In this document: piece by piece, positions 42,255-51,381 of the stretch
How the letters are laid out: every line of letters begins with the position of its first letter
Numbering within the stretch: the first letter of the stretch is position 1
Source: Corynebacterium sp. ES2730-CONJ
Lineage (GTDB): Bacteria > Actinomycetota > Actinomycetes > Mycobacteriales > Mycobacteriaceae
Direction: 5' to 3'
Assembly (NCBI RefSeq): GCF_024834055.1
Contig: NZ_JANUXZ010000006.1
Coordinates: 1-64,000 of the forward strand
Length of the DNA stretch: 64,000 nucleotides
The notes under the pieces: generated by a model
Told to the model about the DNA's origin: nothing
Databases searched by the model: none
Seen by the model: only the letters and a program-made list of their open reading frames with translations
Translations under genes and position numbers: made by a program

Positions 42255-43562
42255 TCATTCTTGATGCGTGTCCAAAAGGGTGACCAGAACAGAGCGCACA
42301 CGTACCCGCCCACGCGTGTCCCGTCCCCCTTCGGCCTGTAAACGCAGACCGTTAGTTTCAACGACCGTGCCAGGCAAGGGCACGCGGCCTTCCTCGAAGG
42401 AGATGAGCCCCGCCACGGTTTCCACCTGGTCTTCAATTTCATCTGAGAATTCGAAGTCAATGCCGTGCTTTTCTCGGATGTGCTCCACTAGTTCCTCGAG
42501 ATTCAGGCGTGCCACCACGCGGTAGCTATAAGAATCATCGGCGAGATCCTCGATTGGAGCCAGTTCTTCCTGATCGTATTCATCAGCGATCTCGCCAACG
42601 ATTTCCTCCAAGATATCCTCGATCGACAACAGGCCAGCAACTCCTCCAAATTCGTCGATGAGGATGGCCAGGTGGAAACGCTCGGTTTGCATCTCCTGCA
42701 GTAAAATATCGAGTTTTTTTGAATCTGGAATGAATTTTGCTGGCCTGAGGATATCGTCGATAGGTGTAGTGCCGGCATCATCGTTGAGGAAGGTATTTTT
42801 CATCACATCCTTGAGGTAGACAATACCGACGATATCGTCCACATTCTCCCCGATTACAGGAAGCCTAGACAGACCCGAGCGCACAAAGACTCCCGTGGCC
42901 TGGCGGGTAGTAATGCCGGAGTTCAACCACACCATTTCAGGGCGCGGCACCATCACTTCGCGGGCCGTGGTATCAGCTAGATCGAAGACATTTTGGATCA
43001 TCCGCCGTTCTTCGTTTTCCATGACGCCCTGCTGCGAGGCGATATCGACCATCTCACGCAGCTCGATCTCCGTCGAATACGGACCATCTCCATAGCCAGC
43101 GCCGGGCGCTATGCGATTTCCCACATAGACTAAAACCCGAGTTAGCGGGCCTAGGATGACGGCCAGCGTATTCAGAAAGATTGCCGCATTCACGCTAATC
43201 GCATAAGGGGCGGCCCGGCCAATGGAATTAGAAATAACGGCCAGCAGCATATAGGCGATAAGAGTGGCAAAAACCAGGCCCACCGAGATTCCCCAATGGT
43301 GCCACGTGGAGTCAGCGAGGAAGCCCGCACTCACGGCTGCGATAGCACCGAAGAGGGTACGAGCGAGACCAAGTATATTACTGTGTTCTTCGCGGCGCTC
43401 TAGAACCTTAACCAGGCTCTTATGGGTCTGGGTGGGGGCATCTTTGACATCTTTGATCGCTCGCGCTCGGGAGACATGCGCGATAGCGGCCTCGATGACG
43501 CCTAGAGTTGTGGCGATCAGGAGGCTTAAGACAATAATGACGATGAGGCTAAGCGAGTTCAC
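42255..43562 (-). CDS. CNNM/CorC-type transporter (hemolysin C family)
   Basis: 435 residues. N-terminal DUF21 membrane domain with about four helices (1-155), a CBS pair (about 200-320: [39 protein letters not shown]) and a C-terminal CorC/HlyC domain (350-430). Such proteins move or sense magnesium or cobalt. Equivalent to Rv2366c. Overlaps ybeY by 4 bp; last gene of the dnaJ2-rsmE-phoH-ybeY run. Confidence 0.93.
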   Translation of the reverse strand: MNSLSLIVIIVLSLLIATTLGVIEAAIAHVSRARAIKDVKDAPTQTHKSLVKVLERREEHSNILGLARTLFGAIAAVSAGFLADSTWHHWGISVGLVFATLIAYMLLAVISNSIGRAAPYAISVNAAIFLNTLAVILGPLTRVLVYVGNRIAPGAGYGDGPYSTEIELREMVDIASQQGVMENEERRMIQNVFDLADTTAREVMVPRPEMVWLNSGITTRQATGVFVRSGLSRLPVIGENVDDIVGIVYLKDVMKNTFLNDDAGTTPIDDILRPAKFIPDSKKLDILLQEMQTERFHLAILIDEFGGVAGLLSIEDILEEIVGEIADEYDQEELAPIEDLADDSYSYRVVARLNLEELVEHIREKHGIDFEFSDEIEDQVETVAGLISFEEGRVPLPGTVVETNGLRLQAEGGRDTRGRVRVRSVLVTLLDTHQE

Positions 43563-44149
43563 TGTTCTCCAATAGCAGGGATTGACTGCTCAGAGTCCAT
43601 CTGTTGATCGAGGGCCAACCGCTGGGCCGCGGTGGGAAAAGCCCCCTCATTTTCAGGGCGAGGCTGGAAGTCCAGACCGCGCGCGGCGCAATCGTCGTAC
43701 CAATCCCGCAATAAATCATTCTGGAGGGCAAACATATATTGCTCTTCGCGCGGCTCAATATGGTCATAGCCTAAGAGATGCAAACAGCCGTGCACGGTTA
43801 ATAACGCCAATTCATGGGCGAGATCGTGGCCGGCTTTATCAGCCTGTTGAGCGGCAAATTCGGGGCACAAAATAATATCGCCGAGCATTGCTGGCCCTAG
43901 GTCCACAGCATCTGGGCGCTGCGAATGCGGAGTGAGTTCATCCATGGGGAAACTCAAAACATCCGTCGGTCCCGGCAGGTCCATCCATTGCATATGCAAA
44001 TCACTCATCGTGGCGGTACCCACCAACGAAATAGTCAAGAGCGCCTCCGGGTGAATATCCATCTCCCGCAACACAAAACGAGCGCAATCGACGAGTGCTA
44101 CCTCATTGATGAGCGTATACCCAGATTCGTTGAGAATTTCGATGCTCAT
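43559..44149 (-). CDS. ybeY: Endoribonuclease YbeY
   Basis: 196 residues. Zinc-dependent site [11 protein letters not shown] (H..H.....H). Acts in 16S rRNA 3' maturation and ribosome quality control. About 35 residues longer at the C-terminus ([20 protein letters not shown]...) than short family members. Two bp downstream of phoH and overlapping the CorC-like gene. Confidence 0.95.
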   Translation of the reverse strand: MSIEILNESGYTLINEVALVDCARFVLREMDIHPEALLTISLVGTATMSDLHMQWMDLPGPTDVLSFPMDELTPHSQRPDAVDLGPAMLGDIILCPEFAAQQADKAGHDLAHELALLTVHGCLHLLGYDHIEPREEQYMFALQNDLLRDWYDDCAARGLDFQPRPENEGAFPTAAQRLALDQQMDSEQSIPAIGEQ

Positions 44150-44151
44150 TG

Positions 44152-45129
44152 TTATCTTTCTTGTCGACGCTTTTCTTCCGCGGCCTCATAGGAATCATAA
44201 GCAGAAACGATGCGACCGACGAGCTGGTGACGCACCACATCCTCAGCACCGAGTTCAGCAAAGTGGACACCTTCCACCCCACGCAGAATGGAGCGCACGA
44301 GGCGCAGTCCAGACTTTTGGCCACCAGGAAGATCCACCTGGGTGATATCGCCTGTAACAACCATCTTGGAACCGAATCCAAGCCTGGTCAGGAACATTTT
44401 CATTTGAGCCGCAGTCGTATTTTGAGCTTCATCCAAGATGACAAAGGCATCGTTGAGGGTGCGGCCGCGCATATATGCAAGCGGAGCCACCTCGACAATC
44501 CCTGCTTCCATGAGCTTAGGAATAACTTCCGGCTCCACCATATCGCGCAGTGCATCGTGCAAAGGCCTCAAGTAGGGATCAATCTTATCGTTAAGAGTGC
44601 CGGGTAAAAAGCCCAGCTTCTCCCCTGCTTCAACAGCAGGGCGAGTCAAAATGATGCGGCTCACGTGCTTAGCTTGGAGAGCTTGGACAGCCTTAGCCAT
44701 GGCGAGATAAGTCTTACCCGAGCCCGCAGGACCCAGCCCGAAGACGATCGTATTATCGTCGATCGCGTCCACATATTCCTTTTGGCCATAAGTTTTGGGG
44801 CGCACTGACTTTCCGCGGCGCACCACAATATCGCTGGCGAGCGCCCGGGCTACTGACTGGGGGGACTCAATGGTAATCATCGACAGCGTATGTTTCACAG
44901 CATCTGGTGTGATCTCCACTCCGCGGCGCGCCATAGACTGCAATTCCTTGAGCACTTTGATCGCCCTGGAGACCTCATGATCCACCCCATTGAGGGTGAC
45001 AACAGTTCCGCGTATATGAATGCTGCAATCGAGGTGGTCTTCTAAGACCTTGATATGGCGATCATTAATGCCGAAAATTACCGGCGCATGATTACTATCT
45101 ACTTCGACCGTGCGTACTATCTGAGTCAA
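44152..45129 (-). CDS. phoH: PhoH family ATPase
   Basis: 325 residues, TTG start at 45129 with GGAAGG upstream. N-terminal KH-like region (about 1-70), then a P-loop ATPase: Walker [10 protein letters not shown], Walker B VILDEAQN. PhoH next to ybeY is a widespread pair tied to RNA metabolism. Corresponds to Rv2368c. The 41-bp gap from rsmE allows co-transcription. Confidence 0.95.
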   Translation of the reverse strand: MTQIVRTVEVDSNHAPVIFGINDRHIKVLEDHLDCSIHIRGTVVTLNGVDHEVSRAIKVLKELQSMARRGVEITPDAVKHTLSMITIESPQSVARALASDIVVRRGKSVRPKTYGQKEYVDAIDDNTIVFGLGPAGSGKTYLAMAKAVQALQAKHVSRIILTRPAVEAGEKLGFLPGTLNDKIDPYLRPLHDALRDMVEPEVIPKLMEAGIVEVAPLAYMRGRTLNDAFVILDEAQNTTAAQMKMFLTRLGFGSKMVVTGDITQVDLPGGQKSGLRLVRSILRGVEGVHFAELGAEDVVRHQLVGRIVSAYDSYEAAEEKRRQER

Positions 45130-45170
45130 AAAAATTTACCTTCCACAAGTATGATGTCCACCTCACAGTA

Positions 45171-45917
45171 TCAGAGCGACCACCGTGGGGTGAGTACGCC
45201 CAGAGCCGCTAAGGCCACCATTCCAGCTGCAGCGGTGCGCAGTACCTCGGGGCCCAATTTGACCAAATGCGCTCCGAGGTCGATGAAAACCTGGTATTCC
45301 TCTGGGCTGATTCCCCCCTCCGGGCCAACAATGAGTGCTAAGCGCTGGACGTGGGGATAATCACGCAGAGCCTGAGCAATAGGTTGCGCAGAATCCTCCG
45401 CCAGCACGAGGACCAGGTCCATTTCGGTGCAAATCTCCCTTAATTGAGGTGTCGAACTCAGGGGATAGATCTCGGGGAGATAGCTTCGCCGGGATTGTTT
45501 TGCGGCGGCTAGGACTGCGGATTGCCACTTCTTTATTCCCTTGTCCGCTTTAGGCCCCGACCATTGAGCGATGCACCGACTCGCCTGCCATGGCACGATG
45601 GCATCCGCACCAGCTTGGGTGAGCAGGTCGACGGTGAGCTCACTGCGTTCAGACTTCGGCAGCGCCTGAATCACCGTAATATGTGGGCACTGAGGAATTT
45701 CTTTATCGCACTGGAGGATCATTCCCCGCAGAGTATCTTTGCCCGAAATCTCCTGAACCTCGATCAACGCCCGGGAACCGTGGCCGTCGACAAGCTCAAT
45801 ATGTTCCCCGATTCCAATCCTTTTAGCGCTCACCGCATGCCGCCCTTCCGACCCTGTTAGTTCAACGGCGCCTGTTTGGGGCAGCGGGGCGGAATGGAGG
45901 AATACTGGTAGTGACAT
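45171..45917 (-). CDS. rsmE: 16S rRNA (uracil-1498-N3) methyltransferase
   Basis: 248 residues. SPOUT methyltransferase with an N-terminal PUA-like domain (LTGSEGRHAVSAKRIGIGEHIEL) and the C-terminal knot LIVGPEGGISPEEYQVF that binds SAM. Modifies U1498 of 16S rRNA. Two bp after dnaJ. Confidence 0.95.
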   Translation of the reverse strand: MSLPVFLHSAPLPQTGAVELTGSEGRHAVSAKRIGIGEHIELVDGHGSRALIEVQEISGKDTLRGMILQCDKEIPQCPHITVIQALPKSERSELTVDLLTQAGADAIVPWQASRCIAQWSGPKADKGIKKWQSAVLAAAKQSRRSYLPEIYPLSSTPQLREICTEMDLVLVLAEDSAQPIAQALRDYPHVQRLALIVGPEGGISPEEYQVFIDLGAHLVKLGPEVLRTAAAGMVALAALGVLTPRWSL

Positions 45918-45919
45918 GA

Positions 45920-47044
45920 CTACTTCCGGAATTTATTACGGATCCGCGAGAAGAATGAATTATCATCCGCGGATTCATGGACTTGTGCTAAATCTTGGCG
46001 GTGATCTCGCAGAGACTGCAGAATCTTGCGCGATTGTTCATCCAATTCTCGCGGAACCATGACATTGATATGGGCAATCATATTGCCGAAGCTGTCCGCG
46101 CGCAGCTGCTTCATGCCCTTTTCCTCGATAGTGACAACTTCACCGGGCTGGGTACCGGCTGGGATCTCGAAAGTGATCTCGGCCCCGTCCAGACCTGTTA
46201 CTGATAAGTCGGTGCCTAAGGCCGCATCAACCATCGGGATATTGGCCCGGAAATGGAGGTGATCGCCTTCTCGCTCGAAGATAGGATGCGGTGCAACGGT
46301 GATCTCGATATACAGATCACCGGCAGGGCCACCGCCCAAGCCCACCTCACCCTCGCCACTTAAACGCAGTTGCATACCACTGGCAATGCCCGCTGGGATA
46401 CGAACCGACTTATTGCGTCGGGTGCGCACCCGGCCGTGGCCGGCACACTTATCACACGGGTCTTCGATGATATCGCCGAAGCCCTCGCAGACTGGGCATG
46501 CGACGGTGGTGAGCATATTGCCGAGGAAGGAGCGCTGCATCTGCTCGATATGACCCGAGCCTTGGCATCGAGAACACCTGACGGGCTGAGCCTTGGTTTT
46601 CGATCCCGAACCGTGGCAGATATCGCAGACCACGGCGGTGTCGATGGTGATCTCCTCATCGACACCTTGGAAAGCGTCTTCGAGAGTGATCGACAACCGC
46701 ACCAGGGCGTCATCGCCTGGGCGTACCCGGCTTATTGGGCCCCGTCCGCCACCACCGCCACCGAAGAAGGCGTCGAAAATATCTCCGAAACCGCCGCCGA
46801 AGCCCGGGTGCTGTCCCCCGCCGCCCTGCTGCATGGGGTCACCGCCCATATCGACAATGCGACGTTTTTCCGGGTCGAGGAGAACCTCCTGGGCGAGGGA
46901 GATATCACTGAATTTCTCTGCCGCCTCTGGGGTGTCATTGACATCCGGGTGGTATTTACGAGCCAACTTACGGTAGGCCTTCTTGATTTCGTTATCAGAT
47001 GCATCCTTGGAGATATTGAGAATGCCGTAGTAATCGCGAGCCAC
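45920..47044 (-). CDS. dnaJ: Chaperone DnaJ (DnaJ2 type)
   Basis: 374 residues from GTG 47044 (AAAGGAC 5 nt upstream); the frame to 47098 is an unsupported extension. J domain with the HPD motif in RKYHPDVNDT, Gly/Phe-rich region (GGGGQHPGFGGGFGDIFDAFFGG), and four zinc repeats CDICHGSG, CSRCQGSG, CPVCEGFG, CDKCAGHG. Co-chaperone of DnaK. Corynebacteria carry a second dnaJ next to dnaK; this copy near hrcA is the DnaJ2 one. First gene of the run down to corC. Confidence 0.96.
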   Translation of the reverse strand: MARDYYGILNISKDASDNEIKKAYRKLARKYHPDVNDTPEAAEKFSDISLAQEVLLDPEKRRIVDMGGDPMQQGGGGQHPGFGGGFGDIFDAFFGGGGGGRGPISRVRPGDDALVRLSITLEDAFQGVDEEITIDTAVVCDICHGSGSKTKAQPVRCSRCQGSGHIEQMQRSFLGNMLTTVACPVCEGFGDIIEDPCDKCAGHGRVRTRRNKSVRIPAGIASGMQLRLSGEGEVGLGGGPAGDLYIEITVAPHPIFEREGDHLHFRANIPMVDAALGTDLSVTGLDGAEITFEIPAGTQPGEVVTIEEKGMKQLRADSFGNMIAHINVMVPRELDEQSRKILQSLRDHRQDLAQVHESADDNSFFSRIRNKFRK

Positions 47045-47148
47045 AAAAAGTCCTTTATTATCTACTAGTTCGAAACGGTGATCGTGTCTAAAAAGCACAT
47101 TCTAGTCACGTTCCCATAACTAGGCCCTAATCGCCCTCAATGGATAAA

Positions 47149-47175
47149 CCGCCCTCGGCTAACTTGACCGAGGGG
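47149..47175 (-). terminator. Hairpin behind the secreted protein gene
   Basis: CCGCCCCTCGG, nine-base loop, CCGAGGGCGG followed by TTTA on the minus strand, about 20 bp after the stop at 47195. A GC-rich stem with only a weak T-run. Confidence 0.6.
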
Positions 47176-47194
47176 CGGGAGAGAGAAACTCATA

Positions 47195-48055
47195 CTACCG
47201 GCCGAGGAGGAAGTGATTGAATAGCCCACCAAAGATTCCCACAATCGAAATGAGTGCTGCGATCACTGAGCCAATGATGGCGCCGCGGCTACTTCCGGTG
47301 GACTGCTGAGGGGAGTCTTGGTCTGCCGGAGGAAGTGGCTGAGCAGGTTGCGAAGGCTGAGAAGGTTGAGGCTGGTTTTTGGTAGCGGTAGGGATAGGCC
47401 GTGGCTTTTCTACAGCGGGCTTCTCTTGGGTGCTACTGGGAGAATGAGGACGTGGCGTCGAGCTGGGTGCATGAGGACGCGGTGTGGAGCTGGGTGCATG
47501 GCGCTTCGATATCAATGGAGTGTCGAGAGTGAAGATCGCCGAGCAGATCGGTTCAGCCGAGGGGCCCTCGCTAATCGGTGCAGACACTTCTAGGTGTGCG
47601 GTGCCAGCGGCGATATCTTCGTGAGTCAGCGTGCGAGTATAAGTGAGATAGATCGATGATCCGTTCTCGACTACCGGATCTCGCCGTCCATCCTTGACGT
47701 GCCAAGGTAGGTACAACAGGAAGAGGTTATCACTGTTGGTGTGGAAATTGAGGAAGGGATCAGCTGTGACACCGACATAGAACGGCCCACGAGAGAAGCC
47801 ATTATTACGGATTCCCAGTTCGTAGGAAATTGTATCGCCAGCGCGCGCATCGCGATCCTGCCATGACACGGTGACCTCAGGATGGGTGGAGACATGATCG
47901 CAAGCGACTGTGCGCCACGGAAATTCAACTCCCTGTGGAGGCTGGGTTTGGGCTTGGGACACAGGGGCGATGAGGCCAGCGGTAAGAACCGCGAGGAGGC
48001 CGGCAGCTCCAAACCGGGTGATGGATCGCGAACCAGCGAAGATACGAGGCTTCAT
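47195..48055 (-). CDS. Secreted, membrane-anchored protein with Pro-rich repeats
   Basis: 286 residues from ATG 48055 (AAAGG about 10 nt upstream). Signal peptide (about 1-35, ending SQAQTQ), an extracellular beta-type domain (about 40-190: DTISYELGIRNNG, YLTYTRTLTHEDI; resembles a DUF11-like surface fold), three near repeats of HAPSSTPRP, a Pro/Gln spacer, and a C-terminal membrane helix (GAIIGSVIAALISIVGIFGGLF). No LPXTG is visible. It interrupts the usual dnaJ2-hrcA neighbourhood and has its own promoter and terminator. Confidence 0.8.
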   Translation of the reverse strand: MKPRIFAGSRSITRFGAAGLLAVLTAGLIAPVSQAQTQPPQGVEFPWRTVACDHVSTHPEVTVSWQDRDARAGDTISYELGIRNNGFSRGPFYVGVTADPFLNFHTNSDNLFLLYLPWHVKDGRRDPVVENGSSIYLTYTRTLTHEDIAAGTAHLEVSAPISEGPSAEPICSAIFTLDTPLISKRHAPSSTPRPHAPSSTPRPHSPSSTQEKPAVEKPRPIPTATKNQPQPSQPSQPAQPLPPADQDSPQQSTGSSRGAIIGSVIAALISIVGIFGGLFNHFLLGR

Positions 48056-48110
48056 GATGAGATGACCTTTCCTGTCGTGGGCACTAGAGATTGGTAAATA
48101 TGTCCAGAAA

Positions 48111-48140
48111 AATATAGCTCCCACCATTTTCCCTTGCAAA
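48111..48140 (-). promoter_or_regulatory. Predicted promoter of the secreted protein gene
   Basis: TTTGCA (48135-48140) and TATATT (48111-48116) with an 18-bp spacer on the minus strand, about 55 bp before the start codon. Confidence 0.45.
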
Positions 48141-48417
48141 ACGAAAGCTCAACCCTTATTTTCGGAGCATTTTTGGCCATACTGGAGATAAAAATCGAAT
48201 CTACTGCCCGCTGTCATCATCCCTTATAGGTATTAACCATCGTTGGCTGATGATTCTTAAGGCTTTGGGCTGCGCCGCGTCGAGTGTGGGCGAAAATTCT
48301 CAGGTCTCTAACAATAAGTTTTCCGACGCAGGGCCGCTCTCATATCGATAGCGCTTAAGCTAGCAAGCTCAAGCGTAATCGATCCTCTCGCTCTAGGTCC
48401 CTTAGATTTTTCTTCTT
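48141..48417. other. Interval between hrcA and the secreted protein gene
   Basis: No gene or strong hairpin seen. No CIRCE element (TTAGCACTC-N9-GAGTGCTAA) was noticed here or upstream of dnaJ. Confidence 0.35.
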
Positions 48418-49413
48418 CTAGTAATTGATCACAGCCTTAGAGACATAGTGCGCTACCGCCTGTACCTTGGCCATTGTTGCTGGGTAGTCCATGTGGGTGG
48501 GCCCTACAACCCCCAGACCGCCCACCCCATAGCTGGTGGCCACCACAGATGCTTCGCGCATCTTATCGTCACGGGTTTCCTCGCCAATCATCACGCTCGT
48601 TGTCCCGAGATCTTGCACATTCGCTAAAAGTTCCAGCACCACGACTTGCTCCTCGAGTGCCTCCAGAACACGGGGGAAATCAGCGGAGAAACGCTGCAGG
48701 TGCGGGGTTCCAGCCAAGATGAGGCGATCACTAGGGTGCTCGATAAAAGTATCGACCAACGCACTCACACAGCTGATGAGGTGCGGGCTTAAATCTGCTT
48801 CAGCACGGGCCATCAGCCCGCTGAGCGCTAGGGCGGCCTCGGATAAGAAGACACCGTCCAAGGCACTATTAATCAGATATTTCAGGCGCGCTACTTGATC
48901 CTCGTCGATAGCGGCGTCGAGGTCGACAATGCGCTGCTCTACGCGACCGGTATCGGTGATCAGCACTAAGAGCAGCCTGGTGGGATTGAGAGTCACCAAT
49001 TCGAGGTGCTTAACGCGCGCCGCTTTTAAAGTCGGCATTTGCACCACTGCCACCTGATGCGTGAGCTGCGCGAGCAGGTGGACCGAGCGCTTGAGCACCT
49101 CTTCAAGGTCGATGGCCCCTTCGAGGAAGCTCGAGATTGCCCGACGCTCCGCGGGATTCAGGGGTTTTACCTCGTGCAGTGAGTCGACAAAAAGCCGGTA
49201 GCCTTTATGCGTCGGAATTCTGCCTGAACTCTTATGTTGCTGCGCGATATAGCCTTCTGCCTCTAGTGCGGCCATATCATTGCGGATGGTCGCGGAGGAC
49301 ACGTTGAGTTGATGGCGATCGAGTAAGGCTTGCGACCCAACAGGTTCTTGGGAGCGAATATAATCGGCGACGATTGCACGCAACACTTCTTGCCGACGCT
49401 TCAGTGTGCTCAT
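48418..49413 (-). CDS. hrcA: Heat-inducible transcription repressor HrcA
   Basis: 331 residues. N-terminal winged helix ([39 protein letters not shown]), inserted dimerisation domain and C-terminal GAF-like domain ([15 protein letters not shown]). Represses chaperone genes by binding CIRCE. Four bp downstream of hemW, so co-transcribed. Confidence 0.97.
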   Translation of the reverse strand: MSTLKRRQEVLRAIVADYIRSQEPVGSQALLDRHQLNVSSATIRNDMAALEAEGYIAQQHKSSGRIPTHKGYRLFVDSLHEVKPLNPAERRAISSFLEGAIDLEEVLKRSVHLLAQLTHQVAVVQMPTLKAARVKHLELVTLNPTRLLLVLITDTGRVEQRIVDLDAAIDEDQVARLKYLINSALDGVFLSEAALALSGLMARAEADLSPHLISCVSALVDTFIEHPSDRLILAGTPHLQRFSADFPRVLEALEEQVVVLELLANVQDLGTTSVMIGEETRDDKMREASVVATSYGVGGLGVVGPTHMDYPATMAKVQAVAHYVSKAVINY

Positions 49414-49417
49414 ATCC

Positions 49418-50542
49418 CTACCTTTCTCCTGCTACTAGGATATCTGCAATCATTCCGTCGGCAAGTAGTCGCCCCCTATCACTGACCGCGACGCGCTGCC
49501 CCACCGTCAGGAGGCCGCGTTCGGCGAACCGCTGAATCACCTGCACCTCCAGCTCGTTGAAATGCTCTTTTCCCAAACCTTCCTTAAGCCGAAGCCCCAA
49601 CATGACTTGCTCTTCGTGGCGCTCTTGAGTGCTCAGCACCTCGCGTTCTGCGATAGGCAACTGACCTGCATTGATCATCTGCGCATACCGCGCGGGGTGT
49701 TTAACGTTATAAAAGCGTGTGCCGTCTAGATGCGAGTGAGCCCCTGGCCCTGCTCCCCACCAGTCGTGATTGCGCCAATAACCTAGATTATGGTGGCACT
49801 GCCCGCCCTTTTTTGCCCAGTTAGAGACCTCGTACCAATCAAAGCCTGCGGCCTGTAAGGCACGATCGATCATCTCAAAGCGGTCAGCGTAAATATCTTC
49901 ATCTGGTGCGGGAATATGGCCGTTTCTAATTTTCCGGGCCATCCTCGTGCCGTCCTCGACAATTAGGGAATAGGCCGAGATATGGTCGATATCTAAAGCA
50001 AGGATCTGCTCGAGGGTGGCGCGTATATCTGAGTCGCGTTCAGTGGGGGTGCCATAGATCATGTCCAGATTGATATGGTTAATGCCCGCCCGCTGAGCCT
50101 CCCGCACCGCCTCGAAGGCGCGCCCGGGGGTGTGTTGGCGCTCAAGAACTTTAAGAACCCTAGGGCTCGCAGATTGCATGCCGAGACTGAGTCGGGTGAA
50201 CCCCGCCTTCAGCAGAGAGTCAAAGAACTCGGGTGAGGTTGACTCGGGATTGGATTCCGTAGTTATTTCCGCACCACGGGCGATTCCGCACGTAGATCTA
50301 ATCGCATCGAGGATTCGGCTCAGCCCCTTAGCCCCGAGAACTGATGGGGTTCCCCCACCAATAAAAACGGTATGTGCTGGACCTATATCGTAGCTTTGAA
50401 CCATGAGCTGAAGCTCGCGCTCCAGGGCGTCAAGGTATGTAGCGGGTGAAAACGCACCTAATTCGCCTGGGACGTAGGTGTTGAAATCGCAGTAACCACA
50501 CCGGGATTGACAAAAGGGGACGTGGATATATACGCCGAACAT
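49418..50542 (-). CDS. hemW: Heme chaperone HemW (radical SAM, HemN-like)
   Basis: 374 residues. [11 protein letters not shown] carries the CxxxCxxC iron-sulfur motif of radical SAM proteins; GGGTPSVL and the C-terminal HemN_C wing domain follow. The N-terminal extra cysteine found in true coproporphyrinogen oxidases is missing, which points to HemW, a heme-binding chaperone. Order hemW-hrcA-dnaJ2 is conserved. Confidence 0.94.
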   Translation of the reverse strand: MFGVYIHVPFCQSRCGYCDFNTYVPGELGAFSPATYLDALERELQLMVQSYDIGPAHTVFIGGGTPSVLGAKGLSRILDAIRSTCGIARGAEITTESNPESTSPEFFDSLLKAGFTRLSLGMQSASPRVLKVLERQHTPGRAFEAVREAQRAGINHINLDMIYGTPTERDSDIRATLEQILALDIDHISAYSLIVEDGTRMARKIRNGHIPAPDEDIYADRFEMIDRALQAAGFDWYEVSNWAKKGGQCHHNLGYWRNHDWWGAGPGAHSHLDGTRFYNVKHPARYAQMINAGQLPIAEREVLSTQERHEEQVMLGLRLKEGLGKEHFNELEVQVIQRFAERGLLTVGQRVAVSDRGRLLADGMIADILVAGER

Positions 50543-50548
50543 CTGAAC

Positions 50549-51265
50549 CTAGGATACTTTGTTGTGTTTTTTGGCTTTGACCCGAGCCACCACAGCATCG
50601 ATACGCGCCCGCTCACTCAAGAAAGCCGGTGGGTGAGATCCGCGCAGCCCAGCGGTAAAACGTGGGTGTTCGGTTGCTACCGTCTGCAACCAGGCATCGC
50701 TGGCCGCTGTGACTGCTTCAAAGGTGCGGGCATACAGCAGCGGCAGACTAAGGCTGTCAACGTCGCGAGCCGCGCGTTCCGTTTCTTTGAGTTCCCACTG
50801 CACAATATGGTCTAAATATTCGCCTATGAATTCAGTGCGAGCCCGCAAGGCTATGCTCAGTTCTTGAACACTCACCGGCGATTGCCGGAGCGGAAAACGT
50901 TCTCTGAGACTAGCGCTATTGACGATCACGGGCCGATCCGTCTCTTTTAATCGCGGCGCAGCCATAGATACTGTTCCAGAGGCAAGACCAGAGGTTAGGG
51001 CCTGACGCAAGCCGATCAGCTCGGCCATCACGCGCCGAGAATCATCGCGAGCGTCTTCGACAATCAGGGAAAATTCTTCGAGGCAATCCTCAACCAATTC
51101 GGCATCCCAATCGGCGATGGCTTCGGCCAAGTTTTCGATATAGGTGGCAACTTCATCGCCGATATTAAAGATTTCCTGAGTTAGTTGCAGGTGTCGAACG
51201 GTTGCATCGAAAACATGTAGCACCCGTTTACACCCCCTTTTTTTGTCGAGACCTGTAGGCGGCAC
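50549..51265 (-). CDS. Hypothetical helical protein upstream of hemW
   Basis: 238 residues as drawn; GTG at 51223 (VLHVFDATVRHLQ), after a G-rich stretch, is the more probable start. Mostly alpha-helical and acidic (EVATYIENLAEAIADWDAELVEDCLEEF), with no membrane segment and no known motif. The DALEEFS-like helices suggest a bundle. Ends 6 bp before hemW, so part of that operon. I do not recognise the family. Confidence 0.7.
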   Translation of the reverse strand: MPPTGLDKKRGCKRVLHVFDATVRHLQLTQEIFNIGDEVATYIENLAEAIADWDAELVEDCLEEFSLIVEDARDDSRRVMAELIGLRQALTSGLASGTVSMAAPRLKETDRPVIVNSASLRERFPLRQSPVSVQELSIALRARTEFIGEYLDHIVQWELKETERAARDVDSLSLPLLYARTFEAVTAASDAWLQTVATEHPRFTAGLRGSHPPAFLSERARIDAVVARVKAKKHNKVS

Positions 51266-51313
51266 TCCTAGGTTGTCGCCCTCGCTTCGATCACTCTAAA
51301 ACATCTGACAAGC

Positions 51314-51343
51314 AAAGGGGGCACGGCTCGCCGTGCCCCCTTT
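51314..51343 (-). terminator. Terminator after fadD15
   Basis: AAAGGGGGCACGG-CTCG-CCGTGCCCCCTTT: a 13-bp perfect stem, about 40 bp beyond the fadD15 stop. The flanking T-runs are short on both strands. Confidence 0.85.
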
Positions 51344-51381
51344 ATAATTTCTTCTTCGCTACTCAAGCGCACCCTGGAAGA

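Noticed and set aside
45331..45339. GAGTGCTAA, one half of a CIRCE element
   Set aside because: It lies inside rsmE and lacks the TTAGCACTC partner at the proper distance.
46370..47068. 232-residue plus frame opposite dnaJ
   Set aside because: Antisense of the zinc repeats and Gly-rich region; no ribosome site or family.
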